Shown here: positions 1 through 9,686 of the stretch, one piece after another
Numbering within the stretch: the first letter of the stretch is position 1
Layout of the letters: every line of letters starts with the position of its first letter
NCBI GenBank assembly: GCA_009781175.1
Contig: WQYQ01000001.1
Coordinates: 1 to 64,000, forward strand
DNA from: Betaproteobacteria bacterium
GTDB taxonomy: Bacteria; Pseudomonadota; Gammaproteobacteria; Burkholderiales; Rhodocyclaceae
Direction: 5' to 3'
Length of the DNA: 64,000 nucleotides
The notes under the pieces: generated by a model
The model's database searches: none
Seen by the model: the letters and a program-made list of their open reading frames with translations, nothing else
What the model was told of the DNA's origin: nothing
Position numbers and translations under genes: made by a program

Positions 1-1
1 A

Positions 2-316
2 GCCGCGCAAACGGTGGTTGCCATGAAGAATACGGTCTCGGAGGTCGAGCAAGGCGTCACGAACGCGCAGGAAGCGCTCGGAGCGATTGCTCAAATCCGT
101 GAAAGCACCGAGCAGGTCAAAACGCAGGTGGGCGATATTTCAGCCGCCATGCGTGAGCAAAGTGCTGCGAGCAACAGCATGGCGCAAGAAATCGAGAAGG
201 TTGCGCAGATGGCTGAGGAAACCAGTGTCACGGCTCAGCGCACGGCCGAATCGAGCACGGAGTTGAACACGCTCGCGAGCGACCTGAATCACATCATTGC
301 CAGCTATACCATCTAA
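2..316 (+). CDS. Methyl-accepting chemotaxis protein, C-terminal fragment
   Basis: The open frame runs in from the left edge, so only the last ~104 residues are present. They are a continuous alpha-helical, Ala/Glu/Gln/Ser-rich stretch with no hydrophobic segment, ending in the pattern seen at the tail of chemoreceptor signalling domains (GDISAAMREQSAASNSMAQ, then EETSVTAQRTAESS). This part forms the descending arm of the cytoplasmic four-helix bundle and carries adaptation-site-like E/Q residues. The sensor domain, transmembrane segments and CheA/CheW-binding tip lie outside the window. The gene converges on pntB, and a hairpin sits between them. Assignment to the family is secure; the ligand cannot be inferred. 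Confidence 0.85.
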   Translation, partial: AAQTVVAMKNTVSEVEQGVTNAQEALGAIAQIRESTEQVKTQVGDISAAMREQSAASNSMAQEIEKVAQMAEETSVTAQRTAESSTELNTLASDLNHIIASYTI

Positions 317-327
317 GTTGGTTGTTG

Positions 328-361
328 AAAAAAACGCCGCTTTCAAAAAGCGGCGTTTTTC
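328..361. terminator. Bidirectional rho-independent terminator (MCP / pntB)
   Basis: An inverted repeat with arms AAAACGCCGCTTT and AAAGCGGCGTTTT around a short loop has A-rich sequence on its left and T-rich sequence on its right. It therefore reads as an intrinsic terminator on both strands. It lies between the converging chemoreceptor and pntB genes. Confidence 0.85.
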
Positions 362-381
362 ATTTCCGATGATGCTTCGAA

Positions 382-1752
382 TCAGGCCGCCATCGCCTTA
401 ATGTGGCTAATTACATCGGCTACGGCTTGTTGTGCGCTGCCGTAAAGCATACGGCAGTTGTCCTCGAAGAATAGCGCGTTTTCAATCCCCGAATAGCCCG
501 CGCCCTTACCACGTTTGATGACGATAACGTTCTGGGCCTTGTCGGCATCGAGAATCGGCATGCCGTAGATCGGACTCGATTTATCCGTCCGCGCGACGGG
601 ATTAACTACGTCGTTCGCACCGATTACAAGCGCCACATCGGCCAATGGGAACTCGGCATTGATTTCCTCAAGGTCGAAAATTTTGTCGTAAGGCACACCG
701 GCTTCAGCCAACAATACGTTCATATGGCCAGGCATACGGCCCGCGACGGGATGGATGGCGAATTTCACTTCAACGCCTTCCTTCTCAAGCAGTTGCGCCA
801 TTTCCCAGACTTTGTGCTGAGCCCCCGCAACCGCCATGCCGTAACCGGGCACCACGATGACCTTTTGTGCGAAGCGCATCATCGCCGCCGCGTCGAGGCC
901 CGAGAGTTCTTTCATCGTGCCTTCGATGTTGCCGCCGCCCTGCGCCTCGCCGGTGATCGGCTGGAACAGGATGTTGGTCAGCGGCCGGTTCATCGCCTTG
1001 GCCATCAATTGCGTCAGCAAGGTGCCGGCGGCGCCGACGACGATGCCCGCAATGATGAGCGCCGGATTGCCAAGCACATAGCCTTCGAAACCGACGGCCA
1101 AACCCGTGAAGGCGTTGAAGAGCGAAATGACGACCGGCATATCCGCGCCGCCGATCGGCAGCGTCAGCACCGCGCCAAGGACCAGGGAAAGAATGAAGAA
1201 TGTAATGATTTGAGCCGGCTCTCCGGTCAGGACGATCGCTACGCCAAAACCAATTGCCGCCAAGCCCAAAACAATGTTCACAAAGTTCTGCGCCGGCAGA
1301 CGCCTGGCTTTCTTCATTACCCCCTGGAGCTTCGCCCAAGCCACGCATGAGCCTGAGAATGAAACAGCACCGATCAGTGCGCCAAGCGTTGCGAGCGTCG
1401 TTACGACTGGGCCATGTATTTCGCCACGAGCGAATTCGAGTGCTGCGATCGCCGCTGCCGCACCACCGCCCATGCCGTTGTAGATAGCGACCATCTGCGG
1501 CATATCGGTCATCTTGACGACCTTGCCCGACCACCAGGCGCCGACTCCGCCGAGCACGAGCGCGATGACGATCAAACCGAAATTGCGCATCTCCGGTGTG
1601 AGGAAGGTAACGACCGTCGCCAGCACCATGCCCGCGCCAGCCCACACAATGCCGCGCCGTGCCGAAACCGGCGAGGACATCGCTTTGAGGCCCAGAATAA
1701 AGAGGACCGCAACGATGAAGTACGCGACATCAATCAACCATTTGGCCATCAT
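382..1752 (-). CDS. pntB: NAD(P) transhydrogenase, beta subunit
   Basis: A 456-residue membrane protein matching PntB of the proton-translocating transhydrogenase. The N-terminal ~180 residues are a run of hydrophobic helices forming part of the proton channel (domain II). The C-terminal ~180 residues are the NADP(H)-binding domain III, with the dinucleotide loop VPGYGMAVAGAQ, HPVAGRMPGHMNVLLAEA and the GANDVVNP segment. The enzyme uses the proton-motive force to reduce NADP+ with NADH, supplying NADPH. It is the last gene of pntAa-pntAb-pntB; its ATG overlaps the pntAb stop by 4 nt, implying translational coupling. Length is normal for the family. Confidence 0.96.
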   Translation of the reverse strand: MMAKWLIDVAYFIVAVLFILGLKAMSSPVSARRGIVWAGAGMVLATVVTFLTPEMRNFGLIVIALVLGGVGAWWSGKVVKMTDMPQMVAIYNGMGGGAAAAIAALEFARGEIHGPVVTTLATLGALIGAVSFSGSCVAWAKLQGVMKKARRLPAQNFVNIVLGLAAIGFGVAIVLTGEPAQIITFFILSLVLGAVLTLPIGGADMPVVISLFNAFTGLAVGFEGYVLGNPALIIAGIVVGAAGTLLTQLMAKAMNRPLTNILFQPITGEAQGGGNIEGTMKELSGLDAAAMMRFAQKVIVVPGYGMAVAGAQHKVWEMAQLLEKEGVEVKFAIHPVAGRMPGHMNVLLAEAGVPYDKIFDLEEINAEFPLADVALVIGANDVVNPVARTDKSSPIYGMPILDADKAQNVIVIKRGKGAGYSGIENALFFEDNCRMLYGSAQQAVADVISHIKAMAA

Positions 1753-2051
1753 TTTGCAGCCCCCTTGCGATCATCGCGCTTAAACATCGCGAGCATTCGT
1801 TCGGTGACGACATAACCGCCGGCAGCGTTGGCGGCGCCAAGCAAAACGGCGATGAAGCCGATCGTCAGTTGCAATGGGCTATTCGGGTCCGCGTTTCCAA
1901 GCACGACCATTGCGCCAACGAGCACAACGCCATGCACGAAGTTGGACCCCGACATCAAGGGGGTATGCAGAATTACCGGCACGCGTGCGATCACTTCGTA
2001 ACCCGTGAATGCGGCCAGCATAAAGATGTAGATTGCCGAGAAGCCTTCCAT
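1749..2051 (-). CDS. pntAb: NAD(P) transhydrogenase, alpha subunit part 2
   Basis: A 100-residue protein with three hydrophobic helices (YIFMLAAFTGYEVIARV, a central VVLVGAMVVLG helix and a third Gly/Ala-rich one). It corresponds to the membrane domain that is fused to the C-terminus of PntA in E. coli but encoded separately in many other proteobacteria. Together with PntB it forms the proton path. It lies 12 nt after pntAa and overlaps pntB by 4 nt. The split alpha subunit is a known arrangement and not a frameshift: both halves have their own start codons and proper ends. Confidence 0.93.
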   Translation of the reverse strand: MEGFSAIYIFMLAAFTGYEVIARVPVILHTPLMSGSNFVHGVVLVGAMVVLGNADPNSPLQLTIGFIAVLLGAANAAGGYVVTERMLAMFKRDDRKGAAK

Positions 2052-2063
2052 TTATCCCGTCTC

Positions 2064-3185
2064 CTAGATTCCGAGTACTTTGCGGACGCCTTCGTGACGC
2101 AGCGTCCCTTCGTGGGTAAGACAAGTCCCTGCAATTACTTCGTCGCTCCAATCGATCGCAAGCGCGCCGTCCTTGATCATTGGCGATACAAAGTTGTAGA
2201 GGTTCTTGGCGAACATCTCGGAAGCATGCGCTGCCATGCGGCTTGGCAGATTCGTCGGGCCGATCAGCGTCGCCGGACCGACAACGACCGTCTCGCCGGA
2301 AAGCGTGCCCGCAACATTGCCGCCGGATTCGGCCGCCATGTCGACGACGACCGCGCCTGGCTTCATCCGCGCAACCATCTCGGCTGAGATGATTTGCGGC
2401 GCACGTCTACCCGGTATGGCGGCCGTAGTGATCAGTGCATCACACTGCGCAACCGCTTTGCCGAGCCGTTCGGCCTGCTGGCGCTTTTCGTCTTCGGTCA
2501 GCTCACGCGCATAACCGCCCTGCCCTGCGGCGGAAACGCCCGTGTCAACGAATTTCGCGCCAAGGGATTCGATCTGCTCTTTGGTTTCCGGGCGCACGTC
2601 GTAGGCTTCAACCATTGCACCGAGCCGACGGGCTGTCGCAATCGCTTGGAGACCCGCTACACCGGCACCGATGACGAGTACCTTGGCGGGACGAATCGTG
2701 CCCGCGGCATAAGTCATCATCGGGAAAAACTTTGTGCAATGGCTCGCCGCGATCAACACACACTGATAGCCGGAACATGCTGCCTGGGAGGACAAGATGT
2801 CCATGCTCTGCGCGCGCGAAATACGCGGCAGCAACTCCATCGCAAACGCGGTTATCCCGCGCTCATTTAATTGAACAATGCGCTCTGCCCCCTGGTAAGG
2901 CTGCAAGCCCGCAACCAGAACGCTGCCTTTACGCATTTGCGCCAGTTGCGCCAAAGTGGGCGCCTGTATAGCCAGCACCATATCTGCTGCAAACACTTCC
3001 GCATCCGAATCAACCCAGCGCACTTCCGCGAAATCGCTTTCGGGAATAAACGCCTTTGCTCCTGCACCGCGCTGCATAACGAGTTCAGCCCCCAGGGAGC
3101 GATACCGTTTTGCGACTTCGGGAACCAGCGCCACACGACGTTCGCCGGTCAGCTGTTCGGCGGGCACACCGATAGACAGCGCCAT
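2064..3185 (-). CDS. pntAa: NAD(P) transhydrogenase, alpha subunit part 1 (NAD(H)-binding)
   Basis: A 373-residue soluble protein of the alanine dehydrogenase/transhydrogenase family. It starts with the family's typical IGVPAEQLTGERRVALVPE segment, followed by the Rossmann motif VLVIGAGVAGLQAIATARRLGA and the segment ITTAAIPGRRAPQIIS. It is domain I, which binds NAD(H) and passes hydride to the NADP(H) domain of PntB. It is the first gene of the operon. Its start is preceded by a purine-rich GGAGG-type ribosome site, and about 200 nt of non-coding sequence separates it from the NUDIX gene upstream, room for its own promoter. Confidence 0.95.
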   Translation of the reverse strand: MALSIGVPAEQLTGERRVALVPEVAKRYRSLGAELVMQRGAGAKAFIPESDFAEVRWVDSDAEVFAADMVLAIQAPTLAQLAQMRKGSVLVAGLQPYQGAERIVQLNERGITAFAMELLPRISRAQSMDILSSQAACSGYQCVLIAASHCTKFFPMMTYAAGTIRPAKVLVIGAGVAGLQAIATARRLGAMVEAYDVRPETKEQIESLGAKFVDTGVSAAGQGGYARELTEDEKRQQAERLGKAVAQCDALITTAAIPGRRAPQIISAEMVARMKPGAVVVDMAAESGGNVAGTLSGETVVVGPATLIGPTNLPSRMAAHASEMFAKNLYNFVSPMIKDGALAIDWSDEVIAGTCLTHEGTLRHEGVRKVLGI

Positions 3186-3384
3186 GAGACCTCCTTAGTT
3201 GGGAATTGAGATGACGGTTCCGCTCCAAAAATTACCTACAGGGCTGAACGTCACATGTCTGCATCATATGCTGTTCATTGAACAGACGTAAGCAGATCAT
3301 AATTGCTGACTTGACTGAAATAAAGCTTTACGTAGATAAGGGCCGTTTCGGCGGCGAAAGCCAAGCTCAGAGAATGTGTCTTCT

Positions 3385-3939
3385 TTAGGTGCGTAAAACC
3401 TTGCGTGCCCAGAACAGGCCCGAGATCGTTTTTGCATCAGTGATCGCGCCGCGTAGGATGGCCTCTTCAGCTTCTTCAAGCGTCATTTCGACCACTTCAA
3501 GATATTCACCGTGGTCGAAAGCGTGACCTTCGTGAACCAAGGACTGAGCAAGAAAAAGTTCGATCCGCTCATCCGAATAACCGACTGCGGGGTGAATCGT
3601 GCCTAGATGACGTAAGTCCCCCGCACGATAGCCCGTTTCTTCGATCAATTCGCGCTGCGCGCATGCTTCGGGTGATTCGCCGGGATCAAGCTTTCCCGCA
3701 GGCAATTCAAGAATCACTCGGGCAAGGGCATAGCGGAATTGCCGTTCGAGGAGCAATTTCCCTTCATGTGTCACTGCGATCACCGCAACAGCGCCCTGGT
3801 GGCGAACGATCTCGCGCGTCCACTCCCCCGCTTCAGTTTCCCTCCGTACGCGATCGCGAAAAAGCTTCAATACTTTTCCATCAAAAATCAGCTCGCTCGA
3901 AACCGTATGCTCAACGAAAGGATCTCGTGCATCAGTCAT
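3385..3939 (-). CDS. NUDIX hydrolase, ADP-ribose pyrophosphatase-like
   Basis: About 184 residues. The NUDIX box is complete: GKLDPGESPEACAQRELIEE followed by TGYRAG, with the REx2EE metal-binding glutamates. The preceding region (TREIVRHQGAVAVIA and LLLERQFRYALA) is the beta-strand layout of ADP-ribose pyrophosphatases, which split ADP-ribose into AMP and ribose 5-phosphate. I chose the ATG at 3939 because it overlaps the stop of the upstream DUF2818 gene (ATGA); the open frame extends 12 codons further but without support. This gene ends the long nuo transcription unit. Exact substrate is inferred from family only. Confidence 0.88.
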   Translation of the reverse strand: MTDARDPFVEHTVSSELIFDGKVLKLFRDRVRRETEAGEWTREIVRHQGAVAVIAVTHEGKLLLERQFRYALARVILELPAGKLDPGESPEACAQRELIEETGYRAGDLRHLGTIHPAVGYSDERIELFLAQSLVHEGHAFDHGEYLEVVEMTLEEAEEAILRGAITDAKTISGLFWARKVLRT

Positions 3940-4250
3940 GGCCGTAGGCTCCTGCGACGCCAAAGATAGCGCCAAACGAAACCAGGATAGGCCAAAACGA
4001 TAAAGAGCGCGACGGTGATCGCATAAAACTCCCAGCCTTGCGCATAGACCGAGCCGTGCAGATGAGATTCAAGCAGGCGAGCAAGCAGTCCTAACAGGAC
4101 ATAGGCGACGGCAACTTCAAGTAGACGTATCCCGAGTCCTTTTGAGCTTTTCAGTGAAACCAGACCAAAAAGGCGTTCGCTGAAAAACGGTAGGTTGGCG
4201 AGAAGCAGCGAGAGAATAAGCAACACCGAAGTGCCAAGAATCGGATTCAT
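3936..4250 (-). CDS. DUF2818 family small membrane protein
   Basis: A 104-residue protein with about three hydrophobic helices (ILGTSVLLILSLLLANLPF, VAVAYVLLGLLARLLE and ITVALFIVLAYPGFVW). It matches the DUF2818 family, which is found directly after nuoN in betaproteobacteria. Its function is unknown; its fixed position suggests a link to complex I assembly or to the membrane arm, but this is inference. It begins 22 nt after nuoN and overlaps the NUDIX gene by 4 nt. Confidence 0.85.
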   Translation of the reverse strand: MNPILGTSVLLILSLLLANLPFFSERLFGLVSLKSSKGLGIRLLEVAVAYVLLGLLARLLESHLHGSVYAQGWEFYAITVALFIVLAYPGFVWRYLWRRRSLRP

Positions 4251-4272
4251 CTCGCTGCCAGGTTACGCGTAC

Positions 4273-5769
4273 TTAAAAACGCAGCGCAAGAGCGCAGATC
4301 TGCATCAGATCGTTCGAACGCAGACCGAAAAAAGCAATCGCCAAAATATTGATCGACAGCACAGCCTTAAAGCCCAATGTGGCCTTGAGCGGCATCGGAT
4401 CGCTACTTTCGTCAAAATACATAACCTTGACGACACGCAGATAGTAGAAGGCGCCGATGACCGACATCACGACGGCCAAAACGGCCAGCTTGAAGTAACC
4501 CGCCATCACCACGGCTTGCAGAACGGAAAGCTTAGCGAAGAAACCGATAAAGAACGGGATTCCTGCCATCGAGAACATGACGATCATCATCATGCCCGCG
4601 AACCAGGGGCTACGCTGATTAAGGCCCTTGAAGTCCTCGATATTTTCAGCTTCGAACCCGTTACGCGACAGGAGAATGACCATGCCGAACGAAGCCAGGG
4701 TCATCATCAGATAAGCAATCGAATAGAACAAAGCAGAGCTGTAGGCATTGATTGCGTCAACTTCAAGCCCGCGTTCCCGGATATAGCCGGAAAGCAAACC
4801 GAGCAGCACAAAGCCCATATGCGAAATACCTGAGTACGCCAGCATACGTTTGATATTGCTTTGCGCAATCGCAGCCAGATTACCCAAGATAATCGACGCG
4901 GCGGCCAACAGCATCAGCATCTGCTGCCATTGCTCGACGAGATCGAAGAGCCCATTCACAAGCACCCGGAAGGCCATTGCAAACGCGGCAAGTTTGGGCG
5001 CAGAAGAGATCAGTACTGTCACCGCAGTCGGGGCGCCTTGATACACATCGGGCACCCACATATGGAATGGCACGACACCAAGCTTGAACGCCACGCCGAC
5101 AAGTACAAAAACCAAGCCGAATATGACGACAACATCCTGAGCGCCATGCTCATAGAGGGTTCGCGCGATTTGATGAATCTGCATGCTGCCCGTCGCACCA
5201 TACAGCATCGACATTCCATACAGCAGCAGACCACTTGCAAGCGCACCCAGCACAAAATACTTCATGCCTGCCTCGGTCGAACCGATATTGTCCCGATTGA
5301 TGGCAACCAAGCCATACAGCGACAGCGACATCAGCTCAAGGCCAAGATACATCGTCACGAAATGGCTGGCTGAAATCAGGATCATCATCCCGAGCGCACA
5401 GCACAAAACCATCAAATAGTATTCAGGGCTATCAAGCTTACGTTCTGCCATGTAGACGCGCCCATATTGCAGCGTCACCGCGACAGCGAGACAAACAAAT
5501 CCTTTGAGCAGGCTACCGAACGAGTCGATGACATACATCCCGCTGAAAGTGAGCCCAAGCAATACATGAGTATCTACAGCCCGATATTCCTGATCGACCT
5601 GGAATAACAGATAAATCGAAGCAAGCAAAGTGAACTGGCAGAGCCAAAAAACTACGCTGCGCCTCTTATCCTTTATGAACGTGGTCACTAAAAGAATGAG
5701 CACGATCATTGCTGCCATGAAGAGTTCCGGCATAGCGGGCCGGAAGTCTGGAATCATGAACTCCATCAT
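4273..5769 (-). CDS. nuoN: NADH-quinone oxidoreductase subunit N
   Basis: A 498-residue polytopic membrane protein of the antiporter-like complex I subunits. It carries a lysine in a conserved transmembrane helix near KLGVVPFHMWVPDVYQGAP and the segment NIKRMLAYSGISHMGFVLLG typical of NuoL/M/N. It forms one of three proton-pumping modules of the membrane arm. It is the last nuo gene, 21 nt after nuoM. The start could be ATG 5769 or the in-frame ATG four codons later; both precede the first helix. Confidence 0.96.
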   Translation of the reverse strand: MMEFMIPDFRPAMPELFMAAMIVLILLVTTFIKDKRRSVVFWLCQFTLLASIYLLFQVDQEYRAVDTHVLLGLTFSGMYVIDSFGSLLKGFVCLAVAVTLQYGRVYMAERKLDSPEYYLMVLCCALGMMILISASHFVTMYLGLELMSLSLYGLVAINRDNIGSTEAGMKYFVLGALASGLLLYGMSMLYGATGSMQIHQIARTLYEHGAQDVVVIFGLVFVLVGVAFKLGVVPFHMWVPDVYQGAPTAVTVLISSAPKLAAFAMAFRVLVNGLFDLVEQWQQMLMLLAAASIILGNLAAIAQSNIKRMLAYSGISHMGFVLLGLLSGYIRERGLEVDAINAYSSALFYSIAYLMMTLASFGMVILLSRNGFEAENIEDFKGLNQRSPWFAGMMMIVMFSMAGIPFFIGFFAKLSVLQAVVMAGYFKLAVLAVVMSVIGAFYYLRVVKVMYFDESSDPMPLKATLGFKAVLSINILAIAFFGLRSNDLMQICALALRF

Positions 5770-5790
5770 CTGATCCTGGAAGTAATTCGG

Positions 5791-7272
5791 TCAGAGCTTG
5801 CCTACAGCAACATGCTGCAGGAGCTGATTCACACTTGCGTGCATAACATCCGTGATCGGCTTCGGGAAAAGCCCCATCGCCAAGACGCAGATCGCCAATA
5901 TAGCCAGGAAGAAAAATTCTCTTCCGTTGATGTCCTTCAGTGCCGCCACATGTTCATTTGCCACTTCGCCAAACACCACGCGTTTGTACATCCAGAGTGT
6001 ATATGCGGCGCCAAGAATCAATGTGATGGCAGCCAGGAAAGCAACCCAGAAATTGAACTGAACGGCTCCGAGAATCACCATGAATTCTCCGACGAAACCG
6101 CTTGTAGCCGGCAAGCCAGCATTCGCCATTGCAAACAGCATGAAGAAGGCCGCAAATTTCGGCATCGTATTCACGACACCGCCATAATCGGCGATCTGAC
6201 GACTATGCATTCTGTCGTAAAGCACGCCGATGCAAAGGAACATTGCGCCAGACACGAATCCATGGGAAATCATCTGAACCAGCGCGCCTTCAACACCGAT
6301 GGCATTAAACATGAAGAAACCCAGGGTGACAAAACCCATGTGGGAAATCGACGAATAAGCAACGAGCTTCTTCATATCGGCCTGAACTAAAGCGACAAAG
6401 CCGATATAGACAACCGCAATCAAAGAAAGCGCGATCATCAAAGGTGCAAAGTTATGTGCGGCATCGGGCACGATTGGCAAAGTAAACCGCAAGAAACCAT
6501 AGGCCCCTAATTTCAGTGCAATCGCAGCCAGTACGACCGAGCCGCCGGTCGGCGCCTCAACGTGCGCATCCGGCAGCCATGTATGGACCGGCCACATTGG
6601 TACTTTGACGGCAAAAGAGGCCAACAGCGCAAAGAAAATCCAGGACTGCGCCGTCATGTCGATTCTCAATTGGTGCCATTGCAAGATATCGAAACTTGCC
6701 CCCGCTTCGAGAAACAGCCACAGAAAAGCCACCAGCATCAACAGCGAGCCGAGCAAAGTGTAAAGAAAGAACTTCAGCGCGGCATAAACCCGATTCGCTC
6801 CACCCCAAATACCAATGATCAGATATAGCGGAATCAGAGATGATTCGAAGAAGACATAGAAAAGGATTCCGTCGAGCGCGGAGAAAATCCCATTCAAGAG
6901 CCCGGACATGATTAAAAAGGCCGCCATGTACTGCGCAACCTTCTTCTCTATAACCACCCAGCCTGCGATAACAACGATTACCGTAATAAAGCTGTTGAGC
7001 AGGATAAAAGGCATCGAAATTCCATCGACGCCAAGGTAGTACTCAATCGCAAAACGGTCGATCCACGGCGAGCGCTCAACGAATTGCATTGCGGCACTCG
7101 TTGTATCGAATCCGGAATATAGCGGAAGCGCCACAAATAAACCTGCAAGCGCAAACACCAGCGCAATCAAGCGGGCTACAGGGGCGTTCCTGTCCGAGCC
7201 GCTAGCTAGAGTCAACAAGCCTCCAACGATTGGAATCCATATCGCAAGGCTGAGATAGGGCACACCCGTCAT
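5791..7272 (-). CDS. nuoM: NADH-quinone oxidoreductase subunit M
   Basis: A ~493-residue antiporter-like membrane subunit of complex I with about 14 hydrophobic helices. Motifs include the pumping-lysine region AVKVPMWPVHTWLPDAHVEA and DMKKLVAYSSISHMGFVTLG. The frame stays open to a TTG at 7299, but I chose the ATG at 7272 because the protein then begins TGVPYLSLAIWIPIVGG, the usual NuoM start. It lies between nuoL and nuoN. The 64-nt gap to nuoL is the longest between consecutive nuo genes here and contains nothing I recognise. Confidence 0.96.
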   Translation of the reverse strand: MTGVPYLSLAIWIPIVGGLLTLASGSDRNAPVARLIALVFALAGLFVALPLYSGFDTTSAAMQFVERSPWIDRFAIEYYLGVDGISMPFILLNSFITVIVVIAGWVVIEKKVAQYMAAFLIMSGLLNGIFSALDGILFYVFFESSLIPLYLIIGIWGGANRVYAALKFFLYTLLGSLLMLVAFLWLFLEAGASFDILQWHQLRIDMTAQSWIFFALLASFAVKVPMWPVHTWLPDAHVEAPTGGSVVLAAIALKLGAYGFLRFTLPIVPDAAHNFAPLMIALSLIAVVYIGFVALVQADMKKLVAYSSISHMGFVTLGFFMFNAIGVEGALVQMISHGFVSGAMFLCIGVLYDRMHSRQIADYGGVVNTMPKFAAFFMLFAMANAGLPATSGFVGEFMVILGAVQFNFWVAFLAAITLILGAAYTLWMYKRVVFGEVANEHVAALKDINGREFFFLAILAICVLAMGLFPKPITDVMHASVNQLLQHVAVGKL

Positions 7273-7336
7273 CTTTATTATCCGTTGTGCGCGCCGCAAA
7301 GGCGCAAAGGAATCACAGTATTCAAAACCTAGTTAC

Positions 7337-9337
7337 TTACGCTCGCCGAACCCAGAACCAGAGCAATATAACGACCCCGATAATGATGGAGAAGGCGTAT
7401 TGGTAAATATGACCCGTCTGAATCAGGCGAGTGAGTTTGGCAATTCCACCGATCAAGCGTGCCGAGCCGTTGACGAGAACACCGTCGATCACAGCTTGAT
7501 CGCCGCCTTTCCAAAGCCCGCGGCCAAGTAAGCGCGCTCCACCTGCAAAGACAATTTCATTAAAACGGTCGAAATAGTATTTATTGTCGAGCAAGGTATA
7601 CAGCGGCCCGAAGGCTTTACGAATTGCGGCCGGAATCTCAGGCTTGACCAGGTAGAAAAACCAAGCGACGACAATGCCGGCAATCGCCAGGAAAAATGGA
7701 AGGCTTGTGAAACCATGCAGAGCCATTGCGGCCGCACTATGGAATTCATGCGCCATCTCACCCAGCACATTGTTGTGCTCCGCGATAACAACAGACTCAC
7801 CAAACCACCCCTTGAACAGCATCGGATCGATCGTCATATAGCCGATCACTACGGATGGGATGGCAAGCAGCACCAAAGGCAACCAAACAACCCAAGGCGA
7901 TTCATGCGGCTCCAACGGGCCGTGATGGCCATGCTCATCATCGTGGCCGTGCCCAGCATGATGATTAGAGTTGAAGCGCTCCTTGCCGTGGAAAACCAGG
8001 AAATACATGCGGAAGGAATAGAAAGCGGTCACGAACACCCCTGCGATCACGCAAAGATAGGCGTAACCAGCTCCTGGCGTATGGGAAAGCTGAACCGCCT
8101 CGATAATTGCATCCTTCGAAAAGAAGCCGGAGAAGAATGGGAAGCCGATCAAGGCAAGCGATCCAATCAAGGAAGTGAACCACGTAATCGGCATCCGCTT
8201 CCACAAACCGCCCATATTGCGGATATCTTGATCGTGATGCATACCGATGATGACCGAGCCTGCGGCAAGGAAAAGCAGAGCCTTAAAGAAAGCGTGCGTC
8301 ATCAAGTGGAACACGGCAGCGGAATAAGCAGAGACACCAAGCGCAACCGTCATATAACCAAGCTGGGAAAGCGTCGAATAAGCAACGACACGCTTGATAT
8401 CGTTCTGAATAATCCCGAGGAACCCCATGAAAAGCGCTGTCGTGGCGCCGATCACCAGCACGAATGAACGCGCGGCCTCCGACATTTCGAATAATGGCGA
8501 CATCCGGGTGACCATGAAAATACCGGCGGTCACCATCGTGGCTGCGTGAATCAAGGCCGAAATCGGAGTCGGGCCTTCCATCGAATCGGGCAGCCAGACA
8601 TGCAGCGGCACCTGAGCGGATTTACCCATGGCGCCAATAAACAGACAGATGCAGACAACGCTTAGCAATGCCCACGGAGCACCCGAGAACAATTCAATTG
8701 AATAGCCCGATAGTTCTGGAATCTTGCTGAATACTTCGAAATAGTTCAGCGAACCGGCCGAGGCAGCGATCAAACCGATACCGAGCAGAAAACCAAAATC
8801 GCCAACACGGTTTACCAGGAAAGCCTTGAGGTTTGCGTAAATCGCGGTCGGCCGTGTATACCAAAAACCAATTAGTAGATACGACACCAAACCAACCGCT
8901 TCCCAACCGAAGAATAGCTGGAGGAAGTTGTTGCTCATCACAAGCATCAACATCGAAAACGTGAAGAGCGAAATGTAGCTAAAGAAACGCTGATAGCCCG
9001 GATCGTCATGCATATAGCCGATGGTGTACACATGCACCATCAAGGACACAAACGTAACAACCAGCATCATCATCACAGTGAGCTTATCGATCAGGAAGCC
9101 CACTTCGAAACGTAGGGTGCCTGCGTTAGCCCATGTGTACAGCGAGCCTTCAAAGGTATTGCCCGCTGAGACGTCTTGCCAAATATAAATTGATGCAACG
9201 AAAGCGATCGCCACCCCAAGGATAGTGACAATATGGGCTGCGGTACGTCCGATCGTCTTGCCAAACAAACCAGCAAGAATTGCACCCGCCAATGGCGCAA
9301 GCGGAACGAGGAGATAGAGCTTCTGTATATCGGTCAT
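7337..9337 (-). CDS. nuoL: NADH-quinone oxidoreductase subunit L
   Basis: A 666-residue membrane subunit, the distal proton-pumping module of complex I. Conserved features are GKSAQVPLHVWLPDSMEGPTP (pump lysine and glutamate region) and NDIKRVVAYSTLSQLGYMTV. The C-terminal ~150 residues include the region corresponding to the long lateral helix that clamps the membrane arm. A His-rich cytoplasmic or periplasmic loop (HHAGHGHDDEHGHHGP) is a common lineage feature of betaproteobacterial NuoL. It starts 10 nt after the nuoK stop. Confidence 0.97.
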   Translation of the reverse strand: MTDIQKLYLLVPLAPLAGAILAGLFGKTIGRTAAHIVTILGVAIAFVASIYIWQDVSAGNTFEGSLYTWANAGTLRFEVGFLIDKLTVMMMLVVTFVSLMVHVYTIGYMHDDPGYQRFFSYISLFTFSMLMLVMSNNFLQLFFGWEAVGLVSYLLIGFWYTRPTAIYANLKAFLVNRVGDFGFLLGIGLIAASAGSLNYFEVFSKIPELSGYSIELFSGAPWALLSVVCICLFIGAMGKSAQVPLHVWLPDSMEGPTPISALIHAATMVTAGIFMVTRMSPLFEMSEAARSFVLVIGATTALFMGFLGIIQNDIKRVVAYSTLSQLGYMTVALGVSAYSAAVFHLMTHAFFKALLFLAAGSVIIGMHHDQDIRNMGGLWKRMPITWFTSLIGSLALIGFPFFSGFFSKDAIIEAVQLSHTPGAGYAYLCVIAGVFVTAFYSFRMYFLVFHGKERFNSNHHAGHGHDDEHGHHGPLEPHESPWVVWLPLVLLAIPSVVIGYMTIDPMLFKGWFGESVVIAEHNNVLGEMAHEFHSAAAMALHGFTSLPFFLAIAGIVVAWFFYLVKPEIPAAIRKAFGPLYTLLDNKYYFDRFNEIVFAGGARLLGRGLWKGGDQAVIDGVLVNGSARLIGGIAKLTRLIQTGHIYQYAFSIIIGVVILLWFWVRRA

Positions 9338-9346
9338 TCTCTCGCC

Positions 9347-9658
9347 TCAGCCCTTCAGATGGTCGAGATCATCGACATGAATACTGCGCAGGTTACGGAA
9401 TAGCGCGACAAGAATTGCCAAGCCAATTGCCGATTCAGCCGCAGCGACGGTCAGAATAAAGAAAACAAACAATTGCCCTGAACGATCTCCCAAGAAATGA
9501 GAGAAGGCAACAAAGTTCATATTCACCGATAGCAACATCAATTCAATTGCCATCAGAAGAATGATCAGGTTCTTCCGATTGAGGAAGATGCCGACCACGC
9601 TGACTGCGAACAAGATCGCGCTCAGGGTCAGGACATGTGAAAGCGAGAGCATAAGCAT
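9347..9658 (-). CDS. nuoK: NADH-quinone oxidoreductase subunit K
   Basis: A 103-residue protein with three transmembrane helices. Two membrane glutamates needed for proton translocation are visible: one in the second helix ([14 protein letters not shown]) and one in the third ([14 protein letters not shown]). Length equals that of E. coli NuoK (~100). The start may be ATG 9658 or the ATG two codons later. It sits between nuoJ and nuoL. Confidence 0.95.
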   Translation of the reverse strand: MLMLSLSHVLTLSAILFAVSVVGIFLNRKNLIILLMAIELMLLSVNMNFVAFSHFLGDRSGQLFVFFILTVAAAESAIGLAILVALFRNLRSIHVDDLDHLKG

Positions 9659-9686
9659 CCCTGCTAAATTCTGGTTGAATAGCCGT

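Noticed and set aside
1749-3185. Frameshift splitting pntA
   Set aside because: Both parts have their own start, ribosome site and normal termini; a split alpha subunit (pntAa, pntAb) is a standard arrangement.
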